Source: Terebella lapidaria (lineage: Eukaryota > Annelida > Polychaeta > Terebellida > Terebellidae). From it: DNA of 64,000 bases. Both the position numbers and the translations under genes were made by a program. Shown here piece by piece: positions 10,872 through 23,398 of this stretch (positions within the stretch are counted from its first letter, which is position 1; each line of letters opens with the position of its first letter). The stretch is from the NCBI GenBank assembly GCA_949152475.1, contig OX424563.1:22293001-22357000 (forward strand). The letters are read 5' to 3'. The notes below the pieces were generated by a model. It was not told the DNA's origin, ran no database searches, and was given only the letters and a program-made list of their open reading frames with translations.

Positions 10872-10976
10872 CGTTTGACGTTCCGATGCAGGCACGACAT
10901 TGAATAGCTTCCGATGTCGTCACCATATTTACCAGAGCCATGAGACATACTGTAGTATCCAGACTGATCCTCCCAT
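10872..10976 (-). pseudogene. Ly6 gene relic (first coding exon only)
   Basis: Matches exon 1 of the genes at 16241-17064 and 34968-37515 from the ATG (10974-10976) to the codons for the Cys-rich start (IQCRACIGTSN). A small insertion near 10950 shifts the signal-peptide frame, giving MGGSVWILQYV and then an early stop. The exon ends abruptly after TSN, joined to sequence that lies downstream of the gene in other units. No splice donor or last exon remains, so it cannot make a three-finger domain. A conserved TATA-like promoter block persists upstream. Confidence 0.8.
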
Positions 10977-11429
10977 CTGAAGTTATGGTTGCCTTGGTAT
11001 ATAATGATCCTACAAAGGTAGATAGGTGATGCTGCAATGGTAGATGCTACAATAGGACAACACCAAGTTACAAATTTGGTACATGGGTTTTCAACAAAAA
11101 GTTTATTTCTGAGGCTGAAACTTTTTTCAAAAGTGAATTTTTTCTTCCATTGATTCTAGCCAGAATTTTCATATGCAGAAAACACATGTTCTTTTGAGGA
11201 TGAAAGAGCTTCAACCCGATTGGTCCTTCTGTGAAAAAATACTACCATTGTTGCACTCGATTCCATAGAATAACTTTGCCATTTGGTATGGTCAGAAGGA
11301 GTTATAGTCTTGCAGTTATAGTTTGAAGAATAATGGTCAAAATGTAACATGTAAATATCAATCTTATGATTTATTAACCTCAAGACTTATTTGAGTATTA
11401 TCTATGTCTTTTCCTATTGATGCCTTGTT

Positions 11430-11501
11430 TGTGCGCAGTCTGTATTGAAGTCTCCACAATGCTAACTGCTAACTTTTGATGAGCACTACTGATTTATATA
11501 G
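11430..11501 (-). promoter_or_regulatory. Conserved TATA-like promoter block of the U2 relic
   Basis: Minus strand CTATATAAA at 11493-11501, followed by a block (complement of GTGCGCAGTCTGTATTGAAG) that is shared with U3, U4 and U5 at the same relative place. Candidate core promoter and 5' UTR. Confidence 0.4.
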
Positions 11502-12360
11502 ACATATATTCAGAATACCCAGTACTCGTGTTTTCTGAAACTATTTTCAGTAATAGATCACTAAACTATTTTCGAGAATTAACACATATAGCCTTCAACG
11601 TTACGATTAGGTTGGGTGAGTATGTAAATTTTAAAGTGGTTGAAAAATATATACAAACATGTATGTAAGGGTATATTCATGCAGACTTGATTTTTTTTTA
11701 CCAGCGACGGTCACACTGTGGCCTATATGTATTCAATATTTCATACTAAGGAGAAGGATTTGATGTGCTTCGTGCTTTCAGCCATCGAGTTTGTTTGAAC
11801 ACAGAGATATTCCGTCGATACGGTACAGGAGTCTTGTTCCAACATGGAATAAGTGTTCTTTTTTATTCAAGAGGTTTTACCTCACCTTCTGACTATTATT
11901 TCCGCGCGATTCCGCACTAAATGCTACCATTCTCCAAGCCTACCAAACACACACAAAATGCGCGTCTCTTCATGTCTTTTTGCATTTTGCACACTATGAT
12001 GAGAGCAGAGATAGTTGAGCTATCGCTGCATCAAATACTAAACGTTTGCACCTAACAGAAACACACAGCTCACCCCGCTCAGTTCGCAGGTAAATTTCTG
12101 GAAAATAGAAACTTCTTGTCAGTTTTTGAAAATAACAGTTTACCTTCGACTTTATGTCATGATGAAACTCCATGGATATGCAGGGTAATAATCGACATAG
12201 ATACGAGTATAAACAAAATACAATGGAGGAAGCTGGATGTTTAGATTTCCCAGTTAGCAGTAGGCCTTATGAATTAAAACTTCACAATAATAATAATACT
12301 GGCCTCTCATATTTTACCCTAAGGGGAAACCATGTGAACCTCCACGGGTCAATGATTTGA

Positions 12361-12624
12361 CGAGAAGCTAGATCCGCAGTGACTAGATACAAACATATCC
12401 CAAACCCCAGTTTTGCTGAAACCCCTCATTACCCAGTTTGGTTGAAACCCCTCGTTATGAAGACGCATTCAATAGCGTTGCTCATTTTTAAAATTGAACT
12501 TCCCTAGCGATGCCATTTTCGACTTGTAATCATTGCTAATTGACAATGAGATGAAAAGTTTTCTAATATGTCCCATTATATCTTCAGACTGACACATCTG
12601 TGTCTTTACAGACGTTGACTCATA
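12361..12624. other. Unit flank shared with 34080-34360, no gene
   Basis: Contains blocks (CCTAGCGATGCCATTTT, AATCATTGCTAATTGAC) also present downstream of the U4 gene. It is the far downstream part of U3, cut off from the rest by the Penelope-like copy that follows. Confidence 0.6.
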
Positions 12625-13640
12625 TTGTCGGTACCACTATATTGTAGTTAAATATAATACCGCTTATTTTGTTAAAGGCGACTCTGATGCCCCATACAAA
12701 TATACTGAAATAGATGTGGTGAATATGGTAATTTTCTGATCGATAATATTTTTGTACAATTTAGTGGTCAAATATTTCAACAAACTATTGGTATTCCCAT
12801 GGGTACAATGTGTGCACCATTATTGGCAGACCTGTTTTTATACTCATGTGAATAAGATTTTATCCAACATTTACAACGAGGAGGTTCTAAGAAACTAACA
12901 TGTAATTTTGATTTCACTTTCCGATACATAAACGATGTATTGTCGCTAAATAATCCCAAGTTTGGTGATCTTTTGGATGTCATATATCCCAAGCAACTTG
13001 AAGTTAAGGATACTACAGACACCGCTAATTTTTCCAACTATCTAGACCTGGGGTTGGAGATTGTTCATGATTATAACCTGTCAACTAGATTATATGACAA
13101 ACGTGATGATTTCAATTTTTCCATAGTCAATTTCCCCTTTCTAAGCAGCAACATTCCTATGTCATCAGCATATGGTGTGTTTGTTTCTCAACTTATACGC
13201 TATTCCAGAGCTAGTTGCAAATATGAGGACTTTGTTTATCGAAGTGCCCAGCTAGTCTCTAAACTGCTGCGACAAGGATATGTTTCACCAAGACTTATAG
13301 CTGCCTTTAAGAAATTATATGGACGTCATCATGATCTGGTTGATAAATACACCAAATCCATGTCTGCCATACAACTAGATATATTTTTATGGTAATTTTG
13401 TGGAATTCATGACGGGTGCCACTAGTGGGGCAGGAAATGCTCACTCTTTCTGGAACACCTGATTTCACCTTCTAATGGCCAATTATTGGAGGTTCATGAG
13501 TTTCCCTGTCATTTTTGTTTTCTCTCACTTCGTATGCCTGATATGAATTTGTGTCCCCGGACTGCGAGATTGGAGGACGGACCCTGTGTTGTTTGCTCGG
13601 AATGCTTAATACTGGGTATTGATTCCACATATACTTTGTG
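12625..13640 (+). mobile_element. Penelope-like element copy 2
   Basis: RT fragment with IGIPMGT.CAPLLADLFLYS, then LYDKRDDFNFSIVN and FPFLSSNIPMSSAYGVFVSQ, ending near 13395, and a 3' region like that of copy 1. It lies in U3 at the place where U2 and U4 have no insert. Copy 1 sits at the same place in U1, so the insertion probably predates the U1/U3 split. Truncated at its 5' end, degraded. Confidence 0.75.
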
Positions 13641-13706
13641 TTGTTTCGTTCGTACCGTATATAAATATGTCCCATATTTTCACACTAACACGTGTGTTTT
13701 TTCCAT

Positions 13707-15759
13707 CCGGAGTTCCACGTTTAAAACCACGTTTATTTAATCGTGCCTCTGTATGACTAAATTCACGTTTATGACAGGGAACCTCATTTTTTCATACATC
13801 AGTGGATACCGAGTAATCGCCATATACACTGCACCAAAGCCATACAAAACAAATTGATCCGTGTTATGATAGGCATTTAATCTTTTTCATTTTTCAACGA
13901 ATTGAAAAAAATTCAAAGTATCTAAAATTAACCAAATGACTGAAAAAAGGTTACAAGAGACATGTATATTGTTAATTCACAATTGTTTTTCCCATAAAAA
14001 ATGGACTTCCCATAAGGATGTGTCAATATTTAAGCTCGACCTTGGAGTAAACCAGGATAACACCAGTTTACTCCATACAACTCTTATTATGAAGGAAAAG
14101 TGAATGAAAGTTGTCAATTCCCCAAAATGTTTTTTACTAAAATGTTTTTACTGAACATTTACTAAAATTCACTAACACATTTTCACCAATTTGATCAAAT
14201 TGTTTAAAATCAGATTTGTCGCCAAGCACAGACCGGCGATTCAAGGGAAACGAAACGTATAGGCCTACACTTCACGAGAATACATAAGGACAGTCCTATA
14301 CTGTAAATCACGTAAATGTTCGCGGTAATGTAATTTTCGCGTATTTCGCGGATTGCTGTGCACCCGCGAAAATATCATTACCGTGAAAATAAGTTACGAT
14401 ATATAGGCTATATACCGCCGACACTTGTTGCGATGATGAGTGCATGTTTCGTCCGCAATTAGGCCTGCTCGCTTCGAAATATTATTATACATACAAGCCA
14501 CTGCTATAATTATTTTCCATTCGTTTTAATTTATACTAATACTTTGTACTTTGTAATATGTTCTCAGTGTTTTAACGATTTACATGTATTCATATGTATG
14601 CCCGCGAAGAGAAAAACACAGATGTCCGTGATTGTGTCTTTGTGCATTGTGTATCTGCGTAACAGGCGCTCTGTTACTATCGAGTGTTATTTTTCTGAAG
14701 GGAGATCAGCAAGGGGAAAGTCGCAGGATCATGACGCTTCCGAAATGTTCTATTCTTTTCAACGCAACGCAACTTATTTTTTTGCAGATTTTATCAAACG
14801 AAACATTGTTAGTGATCAACACAAATTATGATCGATGATTGGAACACGCCTTACTTAAGCAGAACACACTCTAAACGGGACTAGTTAATTGTCAACTAAA
14901 CGGAGACAAAATGAAGTCACATATCGAGTGATTGAGAGAATTGGGCACGCGCGTGAGGCAAGTGACACTGGCGAGTTGAAGATTTTCTGGGGCAGGCGAG
15001 CACTGACAACTAGTTAATGTGAAAACTTTATTGTCTGGTGATTGTACAAACATATCAAGTAATCGCGCTCGGGATGGTGGTGGGGGCTAGGGCTTAATCA
15101 CCAATCATTTCCCCGTTTCAGGCGGCTGTATACACAAGCTCCAACTTGGTTATTATTGGATTGCGGAGAAGCGTGGCTTTCGCCAATATTCTTGCAGTTT
15201 CTGGATGCCATTTTCTTGCATTTTGTGTGTGGTCAGACAAAAAAAAAACGTTTTTGTGTGGAGCGGTCGGCAGTGTGATCCGGAATAGTGGGAGAATGGT
15301 TGGAGAAGTGCGGTGGCGAGACGGGTCAGAGAGGAGCGTGGCCTATAAACTGGGCAGTCAATTAGCCGCGTGCAAGGTGGCCGGATTAGAGAGTGGATGT
15401 TGGTGGTTATTGGGAACGGAATCTGCATGCGGTAGGGAAGGGTCTATTTGTATAAAAAAAATGCCTTAGAATTAATGCTTTGATTCTTTCGTAATGTACA
15501 GCTGGAATTATATAAAAATCAGTATCCCGAAAAGAATGAACAGATCTGTAGAACAGAACTGTAGAAATACACTTCTTTGGAATATAGATTGATCATAGTC
15601 ACCATAAAGGATATTCTCATGTATAATTATGCACACCACAAGTAATGAATGCAATCGGAGAAACCTCACTAGTATGTGAAAATGAACGACCCCATAAACG
15701 TGGATTTAGTCGTACGTAGACACGAATAAATAGACGTGGGTTTAAACGTGAAACTCCGG
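13707..15759. mobile_element. 2.05-kb TIR element, non-autonomous
   Basis: Inverted ends of about 65 to 110 bp. The left starts CCGGAGTTCCACGTTTAAA; the right, on the other strand, reads CCGGAGTTTCACGTTTAAA. U1 shows no such insert at the equivalent place (about 8230). The interior includes a small palindrome (14296-14400) and a GC-richer stretch near 15060-15440 but no recognisable transposase. No clear target duplication was found. Confidence 0.65.
14296..14400. repeat. Small palindromic MITE-like sequence
   Basis: CGCGGTAATGTAATTTTCGCG on the left is answered by CGCGAAAATATCATTACCG on the right, with CGCGG/CCGCG near the centre. Similar short foldback repeats are common in invertebrate genomes. 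No ORF. Confidence 0.5.
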
Positions 15760-16240
15760 ATATCCCTAGTAGGAACTCATAGTTTTGTGTGGTTTTGCTT
15801 GTGTGTATTATATATACCAAGGTGCTTGGTCGTGCTTTGTCTTGATTGGACAACAAATATTGTATTATCGGTTGTATGTTTCGCCTGTGCATGTGTGTGT
15901 GTGTGCCCTTCTTCGTTCTTGCACAATCGAGTAGTTTCACAAGTATTTCTTTTGTGATGTAATCGATGTTGAATTACTCTCCCCATACTCGTATTTTAAT
16001 AGTTTCTTCCGTTTTATATCGTCTATTATAATAAGAAAAACTCGAATGAACACAGATATCTATCAAAATTTACTAATTCAAAATCGATGAGAACATTTCC
16101 ATGATAACTTGCTTCATTAAAAAGTGAGCGTTTTTCTTCGTAAATAAAATAACAGAAGCACTCGCCTCGTAACAATTCACATTATGCCAGTATTCCGGTT
16201 TCTGTCAATCTATGCATCTTATTAATTTGCTTGATTTCGT
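15760..16240 (-). other. 3' flank of the U3 Ly6 gene
   Basis: No gene. 15780-16065 matches U1 (8250-8550) and, less well, U2 and U4. It probably includes the 3' UTR of the minus-strand gene: an AGTAAA hexamer lies at 16069-16074, where U4 has AATAAA (34774-34779). Confidence 0.5.
16069..16074 (-). promoter_or_regulatory. Candidate variant poly(A) signal AGTAAA
   Basis: About 170 nt past the stop of the gene at 16241-17064. The paralogue in U4 has AATAAA at the aligned place. Confidence 0.3.
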
Positions 16241-17064
16241 TCACAGCTTCGTCCACAGTGACGTTACAGTCGCCAGAATGAGGCTAGACGCTGCATACGT
16301 CACGTAGGGGGCGCCGTTGCAGAAATCTGTGTCGCAGTAACAAGCTGAGCTCGTGTAGTATGGTTCTGCATGCTCCAGACACTGTGGTGGCTCTCCATCT
16401 GCATCTCGCACGCATCCACGCAACACCTCCTGGTAGTCTGCATTGGATAAGAACGTCTTTTGGTAATTGATCTCACATTAATTACAATGTAAATTAATGT
16501 AAATTAAATCCTTTATTGACGCAACGGGTTGCAGTCATCCTTGGCATGAAAATTTGCTGCCAAAATGTTTGATTTAAAGTAGTTCAAAGCCGGACGCAGA
16601 AATGCTGAGAATCTATAGATGGTTTGAATTGTGTGTGTCGAACATATTCAATACTAATGTTCCTATGTTAATAAATAATACTCAATACTTGTTTCACTTC
16701 AAGGTCAGTTACTTGCATAATCACGATGATTATCTATTGAGAATAAAACAGTAACCCCTAGAAATATTAAACTGTACAACTGGTCTTGATGAGAATAAAA
16801 GAATCTTCCCTATAATCCTTCCACTGCTCTCGTAGCAGCTTGCAAAATAGAACGACAACCTCACTTACCTCCGTAAGTTGTCTTGCTCTTCAAACAGAGA
16901 TCACATCCACTCTGCTTCCTCAGCGTCGCTGAATCTGTGTAACTCTCATCGAACGGGTCGTCACAGTTTGACGTTCCCCTGCAGGCGTGGCATTGAATAG
17001 CTTCCGACGTCGTCACCATAGCTACCAGAGCCATGACACATAGTATCCAGACTGGCCTGCCCAT
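16241..17064 (-). CDS. Ly6/uPAR three-finger protein, probably GPI-anchored (U3)
   Basis: Two coding exons, 17064-16869 and 16437-16241, give 130 residues. The donor is GGAG|GTAAGT and the acceptor TCCAATGCAG|AC; the intron is phase 1, 431 bp. A splice acceptor (AACTTCAG) directly precedes the ATG, so the 5' UTR is probably on another exon. Seen: a signal peptide (residues 1-22, ending TTSEA); ten cysteines at 25, 28, 34, 54, 57, 74, 85, 98, 100 and 105, the spacing of a three-finger (LU) domain; the family's closing CYCDTDFCNG; and a hydrophobic tail of about 20 residues ending SLWTKL, as in GPI-attachment signals. Family members act at the cell surface or outside the cell as binding proteins; the partner here is unknown. 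It is a close paralogue of the gene at 34968-37515. The frame is intact, so it is likely active. Confidence 0.85.
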
Positions 17065-17379
17065 CTGAAGTTATGGTAGTTCACATTATGATGATGTTAC
17101 AATAGTAGGTCAGGCAACAACTATTTTCACATTTGGTAATACATACTCTCGTCTGAGAGAAGATATTTTGTCCGCTAAATATTAGCGGCGTTTTTTTCGA
17201 ATTGCAGACTTGAAAATCACTGACTAGCTTCATAGACCGTAAACTAATTTTACCATTTTGTGTGGCCTGCATGAAGTGAAGTTCTGCTGTTATGACTAGA
17301 AATGAAATGAATAATGTTAAAATGTAATAAAAAATAAAGTATAGATGACTTATTATTCTTATTCTTTATATCTCATTTC

Positions 17380-17476
17380 GTATTCATGCCTTGCTTGTGC
17401 GTAGTCCGTATTGAAGTCTCCTCTATGCTGACTGTGAACGTTTATGCTCTAGATCAGTATAACTCGATTTATATAG
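17380..17476 (-). promoter_or_regulatory. TATA-like promoter and 5' leader block of the U3 gene
   Basis: CTATATAAA on the minus strand (17468-17476) is followed within about 30 nt by a block ending CAAGCAAGGCATG. This block is conserved in U2, U4 and U5, although other parts of the units have drifted. It lies about 320-410 bp upstream of the ATG exon, so it could hold the core promoter and the untranslated exon. Inferred from conservation only; no clear splice donor was identified. Confidence 0.45.
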
Positions 17477-18076
17477 ACTCAGAATGCACAGTTCTCGAGT
17501 TTTTCCCCGAATTATTTTTTCGAAAATAAACACCTATAGCCTTTTCAACGCTATTATCAGGTTGTGTGAGTATGTAAAAGTGGAGAAAAAATATATACAA
17601 ACATGTTTCGTAAGGGTGTTGATGTTTTTCCAGGTTTGATTTTTTACCCACGACCAATATCCCCTGTTCTATATGTATTCAATATAGTCTCCCAGGTTAG
17701 TGATCTTTCAGTCACCAACTTTGTTTGAACACATAAATATTTTGTCGATAGGGTAGGAGACATGTTCCAACATGAACATGTCTCTTCTTTTTTTATTATT
17801 CAAAGAAATTCCGACGGTTTTCTGATTATTATCATTTCTATGAGATTTCACACTCAATAGTACCTCCTCTATCCCTACCAGTCATACATAAGTATGCGTA
17901 CTTCTGCATTTTGCTTGCTTATTCTGCACTTTGACAAAAGGAATGACGCCCCAGATAGCGCTACATAGAATGTTGAATATTTGCACTGAACAGTAATACA
18001 AAGATGATCCCTCTCAGTTTGCAGGTGAATTTCAGGAAATATATACATCTCTCAGTTTTGGAAAGAAACCGTGTAG
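17477..18076 (-). other. Upstream flank of U3
   Basis: No gene. From 17637 it is nearly identical to U1 (8560-9000), and matches U2, U4 and U5 more weakly. It ends sharply at 18076, where sequence next to the Academ transposon begins. Confidence 0.6.
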
Positions 18077-18780
18077 ACTAGGTCATATTTCTGAGAATGT
18101 TAACAGTGGAGGCATTTTATGTTTACGGCTGGCAAACAGCTTTTTCAGACGTATTTATATGTTCCAAATCGATCTGGAGTGTTTGCCAAACTGTATTTTC
18201 AATAGTTAAGCCATAAAGTGACAAATCCAAAATGGCCGCCACCGAAACATGAAAAAGACAATTTTGGTCATATCTTTGGTTCTAAACATAGTAGGAACAT
18301 AAATAAAACATCTTTTTGTAGGTTTTCAAGTACAAGGAATCCATTGAGGTCATTATTGAGCCCTCAGTATTTCAAGAAATCAAGATGGCCACCATATATG
18401 TTACAAGACTTCGCAAGACTTCCCAAATCCCCGTCACAAGACTTCGTCTGATCACTCTGATGCAAACAGAGACTTATGTAATTAGCGACTTGACTTGTTC
18501 ATAATCTCATAAAACAGATGTCAGATATACTGACTGTATATGATAGCTATAGTTATATTTTACCACCAGCCAATGTATAACAGAGGCGCAGTTACTAAAT
18601 GGACTTCACAATGAATCAGTGATAGAATCCGACACAACTCTGTGAATGTTTGCATATTAAGAGACAGAAGTGATCGCCAACATATCCTTTACTTATAGAT
18701 TTGGCATATGTGATACATACAGTGGTATATAACATGAACTTTTATGTCCAAAGTTATGTGATAATGTTACACTACTTGTG
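18077..18780. other. Noncoding 3' part of the Academ element
   Basis: No gene. Contains AAAATGGCCGCCACC- and AAGATGGCCACC-type blocks seen in other repeats of the window. The terminal repeat could not be confirmed. Confidence 0.4.
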
Positions 18781-18808
18781 TGTCCATGACCACTTGGGGT
18801 GATTTAGT

Positions 18809-21800
18809 TCATGTACCATCAGGTAGAGTGTTCCGACATCCATCGCCATGTTTGTGACATTTGCAAGTTTCAATGCACGGCAAGTGCATTTTTCTGCAGC
18901 TACAGAGCTTACTTAGGCATCCCTTGGTGCATCCACACGACATTATCTCTGAGCATGCTGTTGGTATAGGTGGCAGAGAGAGAAGTCGCTGTACAAGCTG
19001 GCCATCTTTGCGATCCCAACCCATATCTGTCACTGTGGGAAGAACGGGTGAAGGCACGTCGGCTTGAATCCAGACACTGGCTTGATAATGGCTTCGCATG
19101 ATGTGAAATCGTGCCGCATCAGATGTTGGGGGCAGAGCTTCTTGTGCTCGTCCCTTGCAGAACAGCTTAACTCGCGCAAATGAACTTCTCTGCTGATTTT
19201 GAAATGTCTTCGGTGAAGTGACCCTTTCCAAGATGACTCAGGTTGCTGTGGTTGTGTTGGAAGACACGCCATGCTGTCTTTTTGCTGTGACCACTCAGTT
19301 GGGAAACACTGTCACATCCAGTGATCGCGTGAAAAGCTAGTATAGATGATACTTGTTCAATGGGTACTTGACGACGAATCTCGTGTACTGGGATATATTT
19401 TGGATGTTTCGATGTGCCAGCTTTCATCAGCAGTGTCGTACATCCCATTTTGTCATAGTGTGCAAGCAGCAGCACGAGAACATCTGTGTCACGTACTGAC
19501 ACAACCATCGACTCCATATGAGCATGAATACAGTGCAAGACTAGACGTGTATCAGCTTCTTCATGGTCAGCCTCAAGCATGGACAAATCTAGTGCTTGGT
19601 CTGATGACTTAACGATGGTAGCTTCAGTAAATCCACCAGCGACCACTACAGTTTGAGCACTAGGACTGTGATCAATCAGATAGTTGGACAACAGCAACGC
19701 CAAATCTGCTTTGTTATCTTCAAGTGCCATGAAGTTGGACCAATCAGATGGTAGCGGAACGGACTCGCTCTCGATTTGACGTCGTACTGGTCTTTTTCCT
19801 TTCTTGCGCTTGGTCCTCGTTCCTGCTTTGATAGATTCTGGTCTGTAACAATCAAACGTGATATCAATTCTCTGGAAGGTGGCTCCCATCTTGAACACAG
19901 CTTCTGCAAATGTCTTTGCATATTCACCAAATGTGCCTATGTTTGGGGGTTTTCCAAGAGCCATCACCAGTGCCTGACCATCAATCAACAGGCAACTTGG
20001 TCCATCAAGTGCAGCAGTTGGTGGTGTCTGTACATCCTTGGTCAATATGTCCGCTAGAAGAGACTTGTTCGTTGAATGCAACGTACCACTAGTTGTGGCA
20101 AGAGATGGAGGAACAGTCATCAGCTCGTGTTGGAGGATGTTGTCCAAGTTGACCTCACGGCCTGCCCTATAGGCTGTTATGAGCCTCTGCAAAATATTTC
20201 TGTCCAGCTTTATCGTGCTTTGTTTCCCTTTGACGTCTTGTACAACTGTGTACAGTGAGGCAAACGTCAGAGCCTTATTTTTGTGAATTGGAGCCTTGAG
20301 ATCCACGTGCTGGTCATTCTCTGGAGCCACGCACATACGCTTCTCCACAAACTCATCAAGCTGCTTTTTGCCCAGATTTTCTGCTTCTAGCAGCGACTTC
20401 TGAATGGCGTCAGTGGCCAGGTCCTTGTTGATCATGTTCTGTAGTGTCTCTGCTTTGTTATGGAACACTCCATGCTGCTTCAGTGACGTTACCAGTCTGG
20501 CTTCATCTCGATCATCTTTTGTCCTCCTTCCTTTGGTACACTCATTGTGAGTGTAGATGTCTTCATCATCATCATCCGTGGTTATGTGGAGCATTACTTT
20601 AGTCTGGGATGATATCAGCGTCCTGAAGTTATAAGACAGAGTCCATCGGCTTAGTGCAGATGCTACCTTGGTTATGCCGACTAGACCTCCACTCTTCTTC
20701 CCAATGGCATTCAACCATTCCGTACTCTGGTCTGGAGAAACTTGATTGAATCGCCGCTTTGCATGTTTCACCACGAAATTTCCCTGCTGGAACTCATTCA
20801 GGATGCCTGGTGGGAGCTGGGCCATCTCTGCCAGGTATACAGTACCCCATCGGGCATAGTTCACATGGTCATACCTGAAGAAGAACGGTAGCATACGCCT
20901 GAAAGCATACAAGTAGAGCTCCCATAACCCATCACGCTGCGCTCTAGTGAAGTCTAGTAAGATGTTGACCATTGCCATATAATCCCACCAGAATTCTGCG
21001 TTCGGGTCTTCATCTTTCAGGAGTTTGACAAAATTGAGGATTGGCTGGTGGAACCTCTCGGTTGTCAGGGTATCTACCATCTGTGCAACATCTCCAGGGT
21101 TTGACGACCTCCTAAGAGAGTCCAGTTCTGCCCTTAACTCAACATCAACAGAGTCCAGGTATGCATCCAGTTGCGGGAGAAGTACTTGCCACAGAGCCTG
21201 CAATGTGAGTTTGTGTGTTCGCATTGCACGAGAATAGCCTTTGCCGGACATCACATTTTGAGCTGCATTGAAGCCCAAAACATCACATTCTACCCACAGT
21301 TCACGCAATCCAGATTCTTCCATGTGATGGCCTATTATTCCAAGGAAGTTCATTCCTATATGCAGTCCTCCAAGGCAGGGTATTAAGATATGCTTGTATT
21401 GGTCCACAGACAACTTGAGTTCCATCAGTTTTGGATATAGACCCTCGTCCACTGTTAGAACCACGTGTTCTTGTTGCATCGATTGAGCTACATGCAGGAC
21501 TCGCCTGACGACAGTGTTCAAAGTGTCAATGTCATGTGCCGGAGCCTGGATAATGGGCAGGTAACCCACTGAAGTTTGCTCTGGATAGACTGTGCTCGCG
21601 TTCTGGTTGAATGAGGTCCAAGAGGGCATTGGTTCCTGAGAAGATCGAGTCATCATGAAGGCCATGTCTGTGGCATGAGCTTTTTTTGCTGAGGGGCATT
21701 CGTCTGTCGATTGTGTGAACCGAGCAGGCGTTAGGTCATCATTGTGTGGGCCTTCGGTGGTGCCACTTTTAGGCGCTGGCATTATGTCGTTCATAGCATC

Positions 21801-23398
21801 TGGAATGTGCAGTGTTCCTGAGCTGGCGAACTTGATACCCTCGAGTAGATCAGCTTGAGGTGGACCCCTTTGCCATGCTGCGATCTGAGTAGCGTGAAAA
21901 GTTCCCTTTCCGTCTAAAGTGGCCTCGTTTATGTCCACATTGTCAGTCGAAAATGAATAAAACGTCCTTTGACCAAGTTGGGAGGCACAACAGCGCCATT
22001 GTCATCCATGGTCGCTAGTGTTTTTTCAGCTAGTGCTGTGTCCAGCTTGATAGCATCACGGTAACTCATCACGTGACCAGCTTGATGAAACATGTCAACA
22101 AGCTCCTTCGACTGTGTTGCTTGGTGGAGTGTGCTTCCCAATCCAATGTGTTTTGGAGTTTTGTCCCCGCTAGCCGTGTAGACAAGATCCTGAGCAATGC
22201 TAAGTATTCTGGTTTGGCGGAATGAGTCATGTTTGTCATCATCATCACCATCATCATAACTGTTCATTTTGTCCTCTAACAGTTGTTGTCCGCCCAATAG
22301 CAGGTTGAGGAACATGTACAGACTGTCCGGCACATAATCGATTGCCCTGTTCTCACTGATTTCAATTCCATCAGGCTTTGGATGTGATAACATATCACCC
22401 CGTAAGCGTAGTGCAACATGCACCATGGAAAGAAACGAGTCATCCGTTTGATGCTTGAACGTGGGAATAGTGAGCTCTACATCATCATCCTTTACCATGG
22501 CAGATATTGGGATGTGGAGGAACTTGGTTGGGACGAGTAGTGTTCTGGGTTCTGTACGTGCTTGATCATGGAGAACAATAAGTTCATACACACCATGGAT
22601 ACGTTCAGCTAACTTATCTTTGAATGTGCTCCTTCGACTTATAAATAATGTTGGTATGACGATGTCTGCTTCATTAGCTAGTGCGCAATATCTCTCCCAC
22701 ACATCAGTAAGCTCTAGAATATCAGCATGTGATGCTAATTGTTCGAGCTCATGACATAACCAAATCAATACTACATCACTATCATTTAGTGCTGATTTGC
22801 TTATTTTGCCAGTGTTACGTCTGAACCTGACATGGCAGCTACTGTGATGTTTACCATCAGCCGCTGTGAGGTCGTTTACACAAGCCAGTCGTGTCCTCAA
22901 AATCGGATCGTACTTGGCTGCTTCTAGGATCCGTTTGTTAACTGGGTCCTCTTGTATAAGATGGAGTTTTTCTTTGGTCTCTTGTTGGCAAAATATACAC
23001 AGATTCCAGTTCATTTGAGTCACCTTGCTTCGTAGGTGGTGGTTGACATCATCGAGGGTTGAGGATGCTGCTGAACTTGATTGAGTTTGATCAAGTTTAA
23101 TATCTGCAGCTTTCAGTCTTTCTAGTTTTGGAGTACTCGTATAGGAGGCACGACATCAATTGTGACATACCAGTGGCGGAGAAGGACACATATCTAAAAC
23201 ATCAGTAAGCCGATCAGTTGCGGATCTTAAATTGTCATTCCGTAACTTCAGTCGAACTTGTCTTGCATTATGGATTGTCTTTAGGCCTTCAGATGTACAT
23301 GGATAAAGTTTTTGCTGTTTATTGTCTTCTTGGCATATTACACATTTGCCATAGTTCACAAGGACTTTCCGTTTCCTGGAACATGAAGCTTGATCCAT
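18809..23398 (-). pseudogene. Academ-like transposase (XPG-type nuclease plus Cys-rich finger), broken
   Basis: About 1,530 codons. In order: a C-x2-C zinc motif (KCVICQEDN) with a distal Cys/His pair; a second related finger (NLCIFCQQE ... KHHSSCHVRF); a long helical middle; a FEN1/XPG-like nuclease domain with acidic residues in LLIDGQ, ITFDCY, EEADTR, RDTDVLVLLL and ITGCDS; and a C-terminal Cys cluster (CGCTKGCLSKLCSC, then CIETCKC). This combination fits the helicase-less Academ group; naming is from memory of the family. It is broken by one stop near 23156 and two frameshifts, near 21940 and near 19170, and long frames (364 and 923 codons) remain between them. That few breaks over 4.6 kb suggests moderate age. 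It would have cut and moved its own element in the nucleus. Confidence 0.7.

Larger units (their letters stand above)
10521..12360 (-). other. Duplication unit U2: Ly6 unit with only a broken first exon
   Basis: Downstream-type sequence (10530-10866) matches U1, U3 and U4. It runs directly into the relic exon, so the last exon, intron and part of exon 1 are missing. From about 11390 to 12355 the unit matches the upstream flank of U3 and U4, including the conserved promoter block. The stretch 11037-11380 matches no gene that I recognise. Confidence 0.7.

Noticed and set aside
14544-15469. ORFs at 14544-14831 and 15146-15469
   Set aside because: Inside a non-autonomous TIR element; no motifs and unremarkable length.
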